NCBI GenBank assembly: GCA_014382445.1
Contig: JACNJS010000039.1
Location: 62,001 to 126,000 of the forward strand
Direction: 5' to 3'
Length of the DNA stretch: 64,000 nucleotides
DNA from: Bacteroidota bacterium
Lineage (GTDB): Bacteria > Bacteroidota > Bacteroidia > Bacteroidales > F082
The notes beneath the pieces are model-generated. The model worked only from the letters and a program-made list of their open reading frames with translations. It searched no databases and was not told the origin of the DNA. Below, in pieces: positions 1-9,117 of this stretch. Both the position numbers and the translations under genes were made by a program. Positions within the stretch are counted from its first letter, which is position 1. The number at the start of each line of letters is the position of its first letter.

Positions 1-2050
1 TCTGTCCTGCATCATCATTACCGCATAACCCGCCTTCGGTATTACCATACATAGTTTCCATTATCATTCTTACACATGCTTGTGTTTTCCATGGTTGATT
101 TGTCCAGTTATACAAATAGGGTATGTGATGGCCGGGTTCATTACCATGAACATAATTGCCAATTATGCCATCACGAGTAATATCCTCGTTTTTTTCAATG
201 TGGTTATCGTCAATTTCAGTAGTAAAAATCTTGTCTAGATTATTAGGGAAACTATCTTTCCCACCCATCATTGCTATCATGTTATCTAATTCATGTGGCA
301 CATATAATCCGTAATTCCATGCATTGCCTTCGATAAAACCCTGTCCATGAGTATCGATAGGATCAAAATCTGCCCGCCAGTTGCCGTTTGCCAATTTAGG
401 GCGCATATATCCAATATCAGGATCATAAACATTTACATAATTTTTCGACCTTTTTAAGTACTCGTCATACACCTGTTTATTACCTGCTTTCATAGCTATT
501 TGTGCAATACACCAGTCATCATAAGCATACTCGAGCGTTTTTGATACTGACGAAAGGCTTATGTCTTCAGGTACATACCCCAACGACATATAACTTTCAA
601 GACCATCGTAATAAGATAAAGTAGAAGTGCTTGCACATGCAATTAATGCTCTTTCCAAATCTATATCAGTTGTGTTTTTTACGATAGCATCTGCAATAAC
701 CGAAACGGAATGATAACCAACCATGCACCAATTTTCATTGGCGTAATGGCTCCAAACCGGTAACATATTGTGCACACTTTGATCGTAATGTGCTAACATG
801 GATAATATCATATCGTTATTCCGTTGGGGTTGTGTTATGTTGAATAATGGGTGCAGCGCCCTGTAAGTATCCCAAAGTGAAAAAATTGTATAATTAGTGA
901 ATCCATCACTTAGGTGGATGTTCTGATCTAAACCCCGATATTGACCATCCACATCTTCGTAGATTATTGGGCTTAGCATAGTATGGTAAAGTGCTGTATA
1001 GTAGGTTTCTTTTTGTTCATTAGTTTCGGTTTCAACAATAATTTTAGATAGCTCATTGTTCCATTTCTGTTGAGTCTCCTTCTTGACCTGATCAAAATCC
1101 CAGTGCGGTATTTCCATTTGTAGATTTTTCAACGCACCGTTTGAACTAACAGAAGAAAGAGCAAATTTTATTTTTATTTTTTCATTTTCAGATGTTTTGA
1201 AATCGAAGTAAGCGCGAATATTCCTGCCCGCCATTTCCGGGAAGTTATGAGATTCATCAAATTTTCTGTAAAAACCATTATACTTTACATCATTATGTTT
1301 TTTATGCCCGTAATTATAGTAAGGTTTGGAAAACTGCATGGCAAAAAACACTTTTCTGGTTCTTGCCCAGCCTGTGGTTTGTCGGTAACCCGTTACCAAT
1401 GAGTCATTTTCTATCCTGATAAATGTCCAAACGTTTTTGTCATCATAATTATAAATACCATAAATTAAATCCAATATAATATGGGCACTATCTGATTTTG
1501 GGAATGTATATTGATGAAAACCAACTCTGTCAGAAGCCGTTAATTCTACTATTATATTATAATCGTCGAGATGAACCTTGTAATATCCAGGTTCGGCTTG
1601 TTCATTATCATGAGAAAATTTAGAATGATAGCCGCTACGTGGTTTTTGTGCATTACCAGGTTCTAATTGCAATGGTCCTATTGTTGGCATTACAAGAAAA
1701 TCACCCAGATCGGAGTGACCTGTTCCACTGAAATGAGTATGACCAAATCCAAATATAGTACTGTCATTATATTGATATCCTGAGCAATATCTGTAAACAT
1801 CAGGGTTGTAACTACCATCTTTAAACATGGGCTGTTGATTTGTTTCAGGACTCAACTGCACCATTCCAAAAGGTGTAGTGGCCCCGGGAAATGTATGTCC
1901 CATGTTTTTAGTACCTATGAATGGATTAACATAGCTTATCAGATTTTGGTATTCAACGTTTGTTTCATGAGCTACCTGATTCTCATTTTGCTCGTTCCAA
2001 CAAGAACTCAAAAAGAGTAGTGGAACAATTAGTGTGACGGTCCATTTCAT
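1..2050 (-). CDS. GH92 alpha-1,2-mannosidase lipoprotein, C-terminus cut by window edge
   Basis: An exo-acting glycoside hydrolase family 92 enzyme that removes alpha-linked mannose from glycans, probably at the cell surface or in the periplasm. The reverse-strand frame is open from the ATG at 2050 to the window edge. It begins with a lipoprotein signal ending in LFLSSC, followed by the family's N-terminal motif SYVNPFIGT and the early GHTFPGATTPFGMVQLSP block. Further on are the GH92 motif GNEPGHHIPYLYNW, carrying the catalytic acid Glu, and GGLCGNDDAGQ at the very edge, carrying the Asp residues that act as base in this family. About 683 residues are visible, so only the last part is missing. 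It belongs with the GH2 beta-mannosidase downstream on the same strand as a mannose-glycan degrading locus. Confidence 0.93.
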   Translation of the reverse strand, partial: MKWTVTLIVPLLFLSSCWNEQNENQVAHETNVEYQNLISYVNPFIGTKNMGHTFPGATTPFGMVQLSPETNQQPMFKDGSYNPDVYRYCSGYQYNDSTIFGFGHTHFSGTGHSDLGDFLVMPTIGPLQLEPGNAQKPRSGYHSKFSHDNEQAEPGYYKVHLDDYNIIVELTASDRVGFHQYTFPKSDSAHIILDLIYGIYNYDDKNVWTFIRIENDSLVTGYRQTTGWARTRKVFFAMQFSKPYYNYGHKKHNDVKYNGFYRKFDESHNFPEMAGRNIRAYFDFKTSENEKIKIKFALSSVSSNGALKNLQMEIPHWDFDQVKKETQQKWNNELSKIIVETETNEQKETYYTALYHTMLSPIIYEDVDGQYRGLDQNIHLSDGFTNYTIFSLWDTYRALHPLFNITQPQRNNDMILSMLAHYDQSVHNMLPVWSHYANENWCMVGYHSVSVIADAIVKNTTDIDLERALIACASTSTLSYYDGLESYMSLGYVPEDISLSSVSKTLEYAYDDWCIAQIAMKAGNKQVYDEYLKRSKNYVNVYDPDIGYMRPKLANGNWRADFDPIDTHGQGFIEGNAWNYGLYVPHELDNMIAMMGGKDSFPNNLDKIFTTEIDDNHIEKNEDITRDGIIGNYVHGNEPGHHIPYLYNWTNQPWKTQACVRMIMETMYGNTEGGLCGNDDAGQ

Positions 2051-2084
2051 ATATGTTTTTAATGGTTTTTTAACGGGTGGTTGT

Positions 2085-2347
2085 TTTATTGTAACTATTA
2101 TTGGCAGATGATCCGATATGGTTTATTGTTGTTCAATCTCTGGTCGATATGAGAATAGGTATGCAATTAGTTTATCTGTAAAGATATAATCTATTCTTTT
2201 TCTATTTCCTCATCGTTAAATCCATTGAATGTTCCATACGGTCCTTCCAATTGTTTCATTGACAATGCTTGAGAATCAACTAATTCACTTCTTATTATTC
2301 GAATTGGCTTCTCATTAGGTGACTATTAAAATCTCCTACATACCCCG
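2085..2347 (-). pseudogene. Remnant of endonuclease/exonuclease/phosphatase (EEP) family gene, C-terminal part
   Basis: Reverse-strand translation gives successive EEP signature blocks in broken frames: GDFN, then NEKPIRIIRSELVDSQA and GTFNGF in another frame, then RIDYIFTDK, then SDHLPIIV. In intact family members these lie in this order at the C-terminal end (metal- and phosphate-binding GDFN, then RIDYI and SDHxP). At least two frameshifts and an in-frame TAA between the RIDYIF and SDHLP blocks make this non-functional. The N-terminal two thirds are absent because the fragment abuts the stop of the HU-LysM gene. Its last frame runs without a stop into the GH92 start codon. EEP proteins are commonly found beside glycan-degrading genes in Bacteroidota, which fits the neighbours. 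Confidence 0.8.
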
Positions 2348-2353
2348 AATAAA

Positions 2354-3526
2354 CTATTCTTTCAGTTTCATTCCCTTTATTCTGTTTATATCTTCTTCAT
2401 CTATTTCATCACTAAATTGAGAAATTTTATTGTCAACATCATACCGACCAGCAACCCACAGATAATCATTGGCATCGGTTTTATTCAATTTTTTATACAC
2501 CAGATATGCACGTATATTCCCTTCTGCAATATTTGCACTATCGTTATGTGTTAAACTACCCACTTTACCTTCAAGAGCTGGTACTTGTATTATATTGCCA
2601 ACAGCTAAGTTATCGGGATTTTTTATTTCAATGTGATTGACTCTATAGATATTTGGCCATAAATCAGCTTTATTATAATAGCGTTGAGATATTATCCAAA
2701 GATTATCACCACGTTTAGTGATATGTTGTCCGCCCGGGGTTCCGGCAGTTGTTTGTAGGGCAATCGGTTCTTCTGCCGCTGGTTCTTCAATTATGGGCTG
2801 CTCTGCCTCAGCCGGTTGTACTTCTTTCACTGGTTCTGCAACCAGGGGTTGTTCTGCCTCAGTTGGTTGAGCTTCTTCCACTGGTTCTTCAATTATGGGC
2901 TGCTCTGCCTCAGACGGTTGCACTTCTTCCACTGGTTCTTCAGTTGCAATGGGTTGAACTACCGCATCATCTGTAACCATTTCTGTAGCTATTGGTTCTT
3001 TATCTGTTGCAGTTTTCAACCAGAAGTTCCATGCCATGTATGCAAGAATAATTATCAGGAGTGTAATCAACATCCATAACCACCATAAAGATCGCTTTTT
3101 CTTTTTATCAGATGGAGTTTTCGGTGATTCTGTAACAGGTGGAGGAACGATCTTTTCTTCTATTACAGGTGCAGCAATATGATTCTCTATGACCGGTTTC
3201 TTATCTTCATCAAGAATTTCCGCTTGCAAATGAGCATAGTTACGATTGATATATTTTCGTAGATCAGCAGATGGTTTGTAATTCACTGAACTACGAGCAG
3301 GAATTTCAATAGCATCTCCGGTTTGGGGGTTACGACCTGTTCTGGCCTTATGCCATTTAAGGGAAAACCGGCCAAGACCAGTAATGTTCACATGTCCGTC
3401 TCTGCCTAGTCCTTCTCTGGTCAAATTAACAGTTTCATGAAGAAGGTCGTGTACTAATTGCTTAGAGGATCCGGTTTCTTCGGCGATCTTATCGACAAGA
3501 TCAGCAAATGTAATTTTTTCTTTCAT
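2354..3526 (-). CDS. HU-family DNA-binding domain fused to a membrane segment and LysM domain
   Basis: A 390-residue chimera. Residues 1-100 are an HU/IHF-type domain with the GLGRF and GRNPQTG arm region. Residues 140-146 are a Lys/Arg cluster followed by one hydrophobic membrane segment (about 147-169), so by the positive-inside rule the HU part is cytoplasmic. Residues 196-249 are a Glu/Pro-rich linker of three 17-residue repeats. Residues 267-317 form a LysM domain (RGDNLWIISQRYYNKADLW ... LAVGNIIQVP), normally peptidoglycan-binding. A tail of about 70 residues is unrecognised. The gene lies 2 bp downstream of a second HU gene and is probably co-transcribed with it. By inference it could tether DNA to the cell wall across the inner membrane. 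HU-SPOR fusions are known in Bacteroidota; I do not recall a characterised HU-LysM protein. Confidence 0.88.
   Translation of the reverse strand: MKEKITFADLVDKIAEETGSSKQLVHDLLHETVNLTREGLGRDGHVNITGLGRFSLKWHKARTGRNPQTGDAIEIPARSSVNYKPSADLRKYINRNYAHLQAEILDEDKKPVIENHIAAPVIEEKIVPPPVTESPKTPSDKKKKRSLWWLWMLITLLIIILAYMAWNFWLKTATDKEPIATEMVTDDAVVQPIATEEPVEEVQPSEAEQPIIEEPVEEAQPTEAEQPLVAEPVKEVQPAEAEQPIIEEPAAEEPIALQTTAGTPGGQHITKRGDNLWIISQRYYNKADLWPNIYRVNHIEIKNPDNLAVGNIIQVPALEGKVGSLTHNDSANIAEGNIRAYLVYKKLNKTDANDYLWVAGRYDVDNKISQFSDEIDEEDINRIKGMKLKE
2789..2941 (-). repeat. Three in-frame 51-bp tandem repeats (Glu/Pro linker)
   Basis: Three consecutive 51-bp units encode 17-residue repeats of the form EEPVEEVQPSEAEQPII, with small substitutions, inside the HU-LysM gene. 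The copies are near-identical at DNA level, so copy number may vary between strains and would set the length of the presumed periplasmic spacer. Confidence 0.85.
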
Positions 3527-3528
3527 GG

Positions 3529-3813
3529 CTAAACCTTTTTAGATTTGAATTCATTTTTTATGGAAGATCCGGGACGGAAACGTATAACACGTTTTGGTGG
3601 CGACATAATAAACCACTTGTGGAAAGGATCATAGGATTTCTTTTTTTTGACAAAATGTCTACTTAAAGTACCCAGACCAGGAAGTGAAATGTTGATATTC
3701 TTATCGAGAATATCTCTGATTATCTCTGTGCTACTTTTTATCAATTGCTTTGTTTCAAGCTGTGATTTGCCTAATCGCAAAGAGAGATTCTTAATTATTT
3801 CTGAACTTGTCAT
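3529..3813 (-). CDS. HU-family DNA-binding protein
   Basis: A 94-residue protein of the HU/IHF superfamily: an N-terminal helical dimerisation part (EIIKNLSLRLGKSQLETKQLI), the conserved turn ISLPGLGTLSRHF, and a basic arm region with the sequence PPKRVIRFRPGSSIKNEF. This arm differs from the canonical GRNPQTGE loop, as is usual in the short divergent HU proteins of Bacteroidota. It is probably a nucleoid-associated DNA-bending protein. It is the first gene of a two-gene unit with the HU-LysM gene (2 bp gap), suggesting co-expression and perhaps heterodimer formation with the HU domain of that protein, which is inference. Confidence 0.88.
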   Translation of the reverse strand: MTSSEIIKNLSLRLGKSQLETKQLIKSSTEIIRDILDKNINISLPGLGTLSRHFVKKKKSYDPFHKWFIMSPPKRVIRFRPGSSIKNEFKSKKV

Positions 3814-4079
3814 AATATTCTCCTTTCAAAAGTTATTGGTTAAAAATATTTATATGAACTAATGCCTAAACAGACAGAATTGTAATCTAAAAAGTTTTAT
3901 TGTATCATTCCTTGATTATCAGCATACAAATATACAAAATATTATAATAAGAAGAATTTACTATTCGGATAATTATCGTTATACATTGAGTAAGTAAGAT
4001 TACAGTAAATGCAAAAAAGAATGTTTTGTTTATTATTCTGCAGTTAAGGTGAATCTAACTTAGTAATCAATTTCTGTTG

Positions 4080-6674
4080 TTATTTGTAGCTATCAATCAG
4101 AGTGTGAATAATTATTCGGTTTTCTATACTAATTTTCTCAATTTCTTCTTCACTCGTGAAAAGTATTTCTTTCTTTTCATTTGGAAGGAGGTCGAAATAA
4201 TTATCAGAAAAATGACCTTCAACCGGGCTTTGTAAATAAGCGTTTTTCGCTAATACATCAGATGTTAATTTTACTAAGAATCTATTATTTTCTTTTCTCT
4301 CAATTCCATAGCTCACTTTTGGATTTAGTAGTTTTAGATTTTTAGGGGAAGCAAAGTAGTAGATACTTTTGTCGATTTTCTTACCATCAGTATCAGTTAA
4401 AGCAGCAACTAAGAGAATTTCATTTTGATTGAATCCTTTTGTAATAGCTGTGATACTCTCTTTTAAATAAATTTGACTTTTATTGCTCTCGACAATTATT
4501 TCATCTTCTATTTCATTTATGATTGTACCTTGAAAATCGATAACTGACAATTTTAATTCAGCACGAATATTAACTAAACTATCGGAAATTATATAAATAT
4601 CGAGGGTGTCATTATTTTTGTTAAAGGATATCTTAATATTTTTAAAAGCCTCTTTCACAGTATAATGCAGAGCTTTCCAGTTGCCGTAATAATCAATACT
4701 TGACCAAGATGCTACAGGCCAGCAATCGTTTAATTGCCAATACAACGAACCCATGCAAAATGGCATATTTCTTCGGTGAGCCTCTATTCCAATTTTAATA
4801 CCCCGCGCTTGCAAAAGTTGACCTACGTACAGGAACATTTCAAAATCTTTTGGTTTACGATAATCGCGCAGGAGGTATTCCTCGATAGTAACATTGCCGA
4901 TACTCGAACGCTGGTGCGATTTCATTACTTCAGAATGGATATTCCAATCTTCATCAATCGCATATTTTTTTACGGAACTAAATTTGGGAAATGATTGAAA
5001 ACCAAACTCCGACATAAAACGGGGAATTACTTCTTCGTATTTTGTGAAAGGTTCTTTTCCCCACCAAACACCCCAGTAATGCATGTCACCCGATTTTCCG
5101 TTTTCCAGCTCACCAAAGCCTGCACTTGGCGACGATGACCAGTATAATTTTTGAGGATCATACTTCTTTACAACTTCCGGAAGGATATTATGAAACACAT
5201 CATTATAAGCTTTCCAAACGGTATCAACAATATTTTGCCCCTGGTTTTCAATCACATTTTCGTTCCAGCCCCAACGGTACCATGCCGAAAGTATTTCATT
5301 ATCGCCACACCATAAAGCAATGCAAGGGTGATTACGTAAACGCTTCACATTTTGCACTGCTTCTTTTTCCACATTGTTTAAAAATGCACTATCACCGGGA
5401 TACATAGCGCAGGCAAACATAAAATCCTGCCAAACCAGTATGCCGTATTTATCACACAGGTCGTAAAAAATATCTTTCTCGTAGATTCCCCCTCCCCAAA
5501 CACGAAGCATATTAAAATTGGCATCAACGGCCGATTTGATCAATTTTTCGTAGTCGTTATCACTAATCCTGTTTAAAAAAATATCCTGAGGAATATAATT
5601 CGCCCCCTTTATAAATACAGGATGGTCGTTAAGCCGAAAATAAAAACTCTTTCCAATACTGTCGGGCTGCTGAATTACCTCTATAGTCCTTAATCCAATT
5701 TTCTTTAACTGGGATGAAAGTAATCCTGAGTCATCCTTTATCTGGATATTTATATTGTAAAGTTTCTGGCTTCTTAATCCGTTGGTCCACCAAAGTTCGG
5801 GGTTATATATAGTGATAGGAATACTAACTTTGTTTATTCCTTTTACTAATGACATTTTTTGCTCACCTACTTTTTCAGAATCAACCATGCATAGAATAAT
5901 TACTTCTGCTTTTTTTGTCGCTTCGATTTCAATTTCAGAAAGAAGGAAAGCTTCATTTTCTGTTAATTCTTCCTGAATAATATTCACATCCACAATTTTG
6001 ACTTTGTCCCATGCATTAAGCACAATTGGCTGCCATATTCCGCTGCTCACCAAACGTGGGCCCCAATCCCAGCCAAAATGATATCCTGCTTTACGAGTGA
6101 AAACAGAAACTTTCTTATCACCCAATCCTCCAAGTTGCGATTGATCGTTTTCTGCCCCGGGCAAATAATAACCTAGATCATCTCGTTTCTCAAGGCCTAT
6201 CTTAATTGGGGAATGAAAAACAATTTTCAGGGTGTTTGGCCCCTGCTTCAAATAATTTTTACAACTAACTACCCAGCTGATAAACATATTGTTGGTACTA
6301 ATAACCAGCTGATTGTTCAGATAAATATTTGCATAAGTATCAAGTCCCTTGAATTCCAATTCTACTACATCTTTTTCAAGAATCTTTTTATCAACATTAA
6401 AAGTGGTTTGATATTCCCAGTCTTTTTTGTCAATCCACTGAACATCATACTCATTCAGCCTGTAGAAAGGGTCATCTATGATACCATTATCTAACAAATC
6501 AGTATGGACACACCCGGGAACTTTAGCATCTAACCAGTTGCTGTTACCTGCTTCCCTGAACGACCAGTTCTCATTGATCTCAAAACTTATATGGTTGGTT
6601 AATTTTTCCTGACAGGAATTCATTATTATACTAATTAGGATTATGAAAATTATTTTCTGAACTATTTTATGCAT
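4080..6674 (-). CDS. GH2 beta-mannosidase, lipoprotein
   Basis: Hydrolyses terminal beta-1,4-linked mannose from mannan or N-glycan cores. The 864-residue protein starts with a lipoprotein signal (lipobox IMNSC, Cys21) and shows the beta-mannosidase form of the GH2 layout: sugar-binding domain (WLDAKVPGCVHTDLL, about residues 47-61; HFGWDWGPRL about 199-208), immunoglobulin-like domain, then the TIM barrel. The acid/base is Glu460 in WCGDNE and the nucleophile is Glu556 in MSEFGFQSFP. RVWGGGIYE and LYWQLNDCWPVASWS are also typical. Together with the GH92 enzyme downstream it forms a mannose-glycan degrading pair, although the HU genes and a pseudogene lie between them. No SusC/SusD pair is visible, so it is not a complete polysaccharide utilisation locus in this window. 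Confidence 0.95.
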   Translation of the reverse strand: MHKIVQKIIFIILISIIMNSCQEKLTNHISFEINENWSFREAGNSNWLDAKVPGCVHTDLLDNGIIDDPFYRLNEYDVQWIDKKDWEYQTTFNVDKKILEKDVVELEFKGLDTYANIYLNNQLVISTNNMFISWVVSCKNYLKQGPNTLKIVFHSPIKIGLEKRDDLGYYLPGAENDQSQLGGLGDKKVSVFTRKAGYHFGWDWGPRLVSSGIWQPIVLNAWDKVKIVDVNIIQEELTENEAFLLSEIEIEATKKAEVIILCMVDSEKVGEQKMSLVKGINKVSIPITIYNPELWWTNGLRSQKLYNINIQIKDDSGLLSSQLKKIGLRTIEVIQQPDSIGKSFYFRLNDHPVFIKGANYIPQDIFLNRISDNDYEKLIKSAVDANFNMLRVWGGGIYEKDIFYDLCDKYGILVWQDFMFACAMYPGDSAFLNNVEKEAVQNVKRLRNHPCIALWCGDNEILSAWYRWGWNENVIENQGQNIVDTVWKAYNDVFHNILPEVVKKYDPQKLYWSSSPSAGFGELENGKSGDMHYWGVWWGKEPFTKYEEVIPRFMSEFGFQSFPKFSSVKKYAIDEDWNIHSEVMKSHQRSSIGNVTIEEYLLRDYRKPKDFEMFLYVGQLLQARGIKIGIEAHRRNMPFCMGSLYWQLNDCWPVASWSSIDYYGNWKALHYTVKEAFKNIKISFNKNNDTLDIYIISDSLVNIRAELKLSVIDFQGTIINEIEDEIIVESNKSQIYLKESITAITKGFNQNEILLVAALTDTDGKKIDKSIYYFASPKNLKLLNPKVSYGIERKENNRFLVKLTSDVLAKNAYLQSPVEGHFSDNYFDLLPNEKKEILFTSEEEIEKISIENRIIIHTLIDSYK

Positions 6675-6816
6675 TTGTTAATCTTTTTACTGATAGGTGT
6701 TTATTGCAGGAAATAATTATCTAAAACAGTTGCAAAGGTCTTTGACATCATTTGTGATTATTATTAGTAGTCATTTATTGTCAATTCCCAAAATCCGAAA
6801 CCATCTACCCTTTAAT

Positions 6817-8829
6817 TCAAAAGACCCCCTCAATCAACTCATCATCAGCAATATTCGGTATTGTTACTTTCAGATTAGGATTAGTTTCCATCGCTCTTTT
6901 TATGGCTGTAATTGCTCCTTTGTTTCTTGCCCAGCTACGGCGGGAAATACCATTGTTTACATCCCAATATAGCATATTAGTAAGGCGCCTGTCAGAATCA
7001 TCACTACCATCAAGTAACATTCCAAAACCACCGTTTATAACTTCGCCCCAGCCAACACCTCCACCATTGTGTATACTCACCCATGTTGCTCCCCTGAATG
7101 AATCTCCAATTACATTATGGATTGCCATGTCGGCAGTAAAGCTCGATCCATCATAAATATTTGATGTTTCACGGTAAGGTGAATCGGTACCGCTAACATC
7201 GTGGTGATCACGACCAAGCACAACAGGTGCAGAGATTTTTCCTTCACGGATGGCTTTATTAAATTCGGCAGCTATGCTAATTCTGCCAACAGCATCGGCA
7301 TATAGTATTCTTGCCTGCGAGCCAACAACAAGCTTGTTTTCTTTAGCTCCTTTAATCCATTGTATATTATCTGCCATCTGGCTTCTAATATCATCGGTTG
7401 ATTCCTTCATAAGATTGGTAAGCACATCTGTAGCAATATTATCGGTAATTTCAAGGTCTTCAGTTTTACCTGATGTGCAAACCCATCTGAAAGGGCCAAA
7501 ACCATAATCGAAAAACAAAGGACCCATTATATCCTGGATGTAGGAGGGATATTTAAAGTCGATGCCATTTTTTGCCATTACATCTGCTCCTGCTCTTGAA
7601 GCTTCCAACAAAAAGGCATTTCCGTAATCGAAGAAATATGTTCCTACTGCGGTGTGTTTATTAATGGCTTCTACCTGACGACGTAATGATTCCTGTACTT
7701 TTTCTTTAAACAACTTAGGGTTTGATGCCATCATCTTATTTGATTCTTCATAAGTTAACCCTGCAGGGTAATAGCCTCCTGCCCATGGATTGTGAAGTGA
7801 AGTTTGGTCGGAACCCATATCTACAAAAATGTTCTCTTTTTCAAATTTTTCCCATACATCTACAATATTGCCGTCATAGGCTATCGAAACAATTTCTTTG
7901 TTGGCTTTTGCTTTTTTAACTCTTTCTACTAGTTTGTTAATATCGCTGATTATTTCATCAACCCACCCTTGTTCGTGACGTTTGTATAATGCCATCGGGT
8001 TAACTTCTGCAATAACTGAAATTACACCAGAAATATTTGCAGCTTTAGGTTGAGCGCCTGACATTCCCCCAAGTCCGGAAGTTACAAAAAGCTTACCAGC
8101 AAATGGATCTTCATTTTGGTTGGCAACTTTTCGGGCTGCATTCATAACTGTAATTGTAGTGCCATGCACAATTCCCTGGGGGCCAATATACATGTACGAA
8201 CCGGCTGTCATTTGGCCATATTGCGAAACACCCAGAGCATTAAACTTTTCCCAGTCGTCTTGTGATGAATAATTTGGTATAACCATGCCATTTGTTACAA
8301 CAACTCTTGGAGCATCTTTGTGCGAAGGAAATATACCCATCGGGTGCCCCGAATACATAGCCAGAGTTTGTTCGTTGTTCATTGTGGCTAAGTACTGCAT
8401 AGTAAGTAGATATTGTGCCCAATTTTGAAATACTGCGCCGTTTCCTCCGTAGGAAATAAGTTCATCGGGATGTTGTGCAACAGCAGGGTCAAGGTTGTTT
8501 TGAATCATGAGCATTATTGCTGCTGCCTGTTTACTTACATGAGGGTAAGCATTTATTGGGCGTGCAAATATCTTATAGTCAGGGCGAAACCTGTACATAT
8601 AGATGCGACCGTAATTTTTAAGCTCTTCTGCAAACTCTATGGCAAGGATTGGGTGATGATTAACCGGAAAATACCGTAATGCATTTTTTAACGCCAGCCG
8701 TTTTTCATCTCCGGTTAATATATCTTTTCTTTTTGGAGCATGACTAACACTTGAATCAAGCTCTTTTTTTTGAGGAAGTTTATCGGGAATGCCCTCTAAT
8801 ATTGCGTTTTTGAATTCAATGCTATTCAT
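6817..8829 (-). CDS. hutU: Urocanate hydratase
   Basis: Converts urocanate to 4-imidazolone-5-propionate in histidine degradation, using tightly bound NAD+ as electrophile. The 670-residue chain has the family blocks ISYGGNGAVFQNWAQY, YSGHPMGIFPSH, TNGMVIPNYSS, MTAGSYMYIGPQGIVHGTT, GKLFVTSGLGGMSGAQPKA (NAD-binding glycine-rich) and GRDHHDVSGTDSPYRET. It is about 110 residues longer than the E. coli/Bacillus type, as in the long-form enzymes that carry extra N- and C-terminal regions. No other hut gene is in the window, so the rest of the pathway is elsewhere or the gene is solitary. A TAATTTTG -7-like box lies at 8855-8862 on the reverse strand, 26 bp before the start. Confidence 0.96.
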   Translation of the reverse strand: MNSIEFKNAILEGIPDKLPQKKELDSSVSHAPKRKDILTGDEKRLALKNALRYFPVNHHPILAIEFAEELKNYGRIYMYRFRPDYKIFARPINAYPHVSKQAAAIMLMIQNNLDPAVAQHPDELISYGGNGAVFQNWAQYLLTMQYLATMNNEQTLAMYSGHPMGIFPSHKDAPRVVVTNGMVIPNYSSQDDWEKFNALGVSQYGQMTAGSYMYIGPQGIVHGTTITVMNAARKVANQNEDPFAGKLFVTSGLGGMSGAQPKAANISGVISVIAEVNPMALYKRHEQGWVDEIISDINKLVERVKKAKANKEIVSIAYDGNIVDVWEKFEKENIFVDMGSDQTSLHNPWAGGYYPAGLTYEESNKMMASNPKLFKEKVQESLRRQVEAINKHTAVGTYFFDYGNAFLLEASRAGADVMAKNGIDFKYPSYIQDIMGPLFFDYGFGPFRWVCTSGKTEDLEITDNIATDVLTNLMKESTDDIRSQMADNIQWIKGAKENKLVVGSQARILYADAVGRISIAAEFNKAIREGKISAPVVLGRDHHDVSGTDSPYRETSNIYDGSSFTADMAIHNVIGDSFRGATWVSIHNGGGVGWGEVINGGFGMLLDGSDDSDRRLTNMLYWDVNNGISRRSWARNKGAITAIKRAMETNPNLKVTIPNIADDELIEGVF

Positions 8830-8854
8830 GATATTAAGTGTAAATTTCGTTTAA

Positions 8855-8862
8855 CAAAATTA
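8855..8862 (-). promoter_or_regulatory. Candidate -7 box for hutU
   Basis: On the reverse strand the sequence reads TAATTTTG, matching the Bacteroidetes -7 consensus TAnnTTTG, about 26 bp before the hutU ATG. No clear TTTG -33 element is seen at the expected distance, so the call is tentative. The rest of 8830-9117 is AT-rich without a recognisable gene. Confidence 0.4.
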
Positions 8863-9117
8863 GCACACTTTTTTTGCTGGATATGAATTCCGGATTATTA
8901 ATTTCTAATTGTTCAATTAATCTAATTACTCTAAATAAAACCCAAAAAACAAATATTAAAGCAAAAACTTGCTATTAAAATATTTGGGATTTAGATATTC
9001 GATATTATTTAGAAATTTGAAATTAGGTCAATTAGAAATTTTATTTAATTTAAAGCCTGCTATATAAACTCTTCCTAGTTCGTCTCAGGCGGTTTCTGTA
9101 AAGCCAGTAATTCAATT

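Noticed and set aside
2749-3079. Open frames on the forward strand opposite the HU-LysM linker
   Set aside because: They are translations of the 51-bp repeats on the other strand, rich in Leu/Val/Phe with no homology pattern; the reverse-strand gene explains the sequence.
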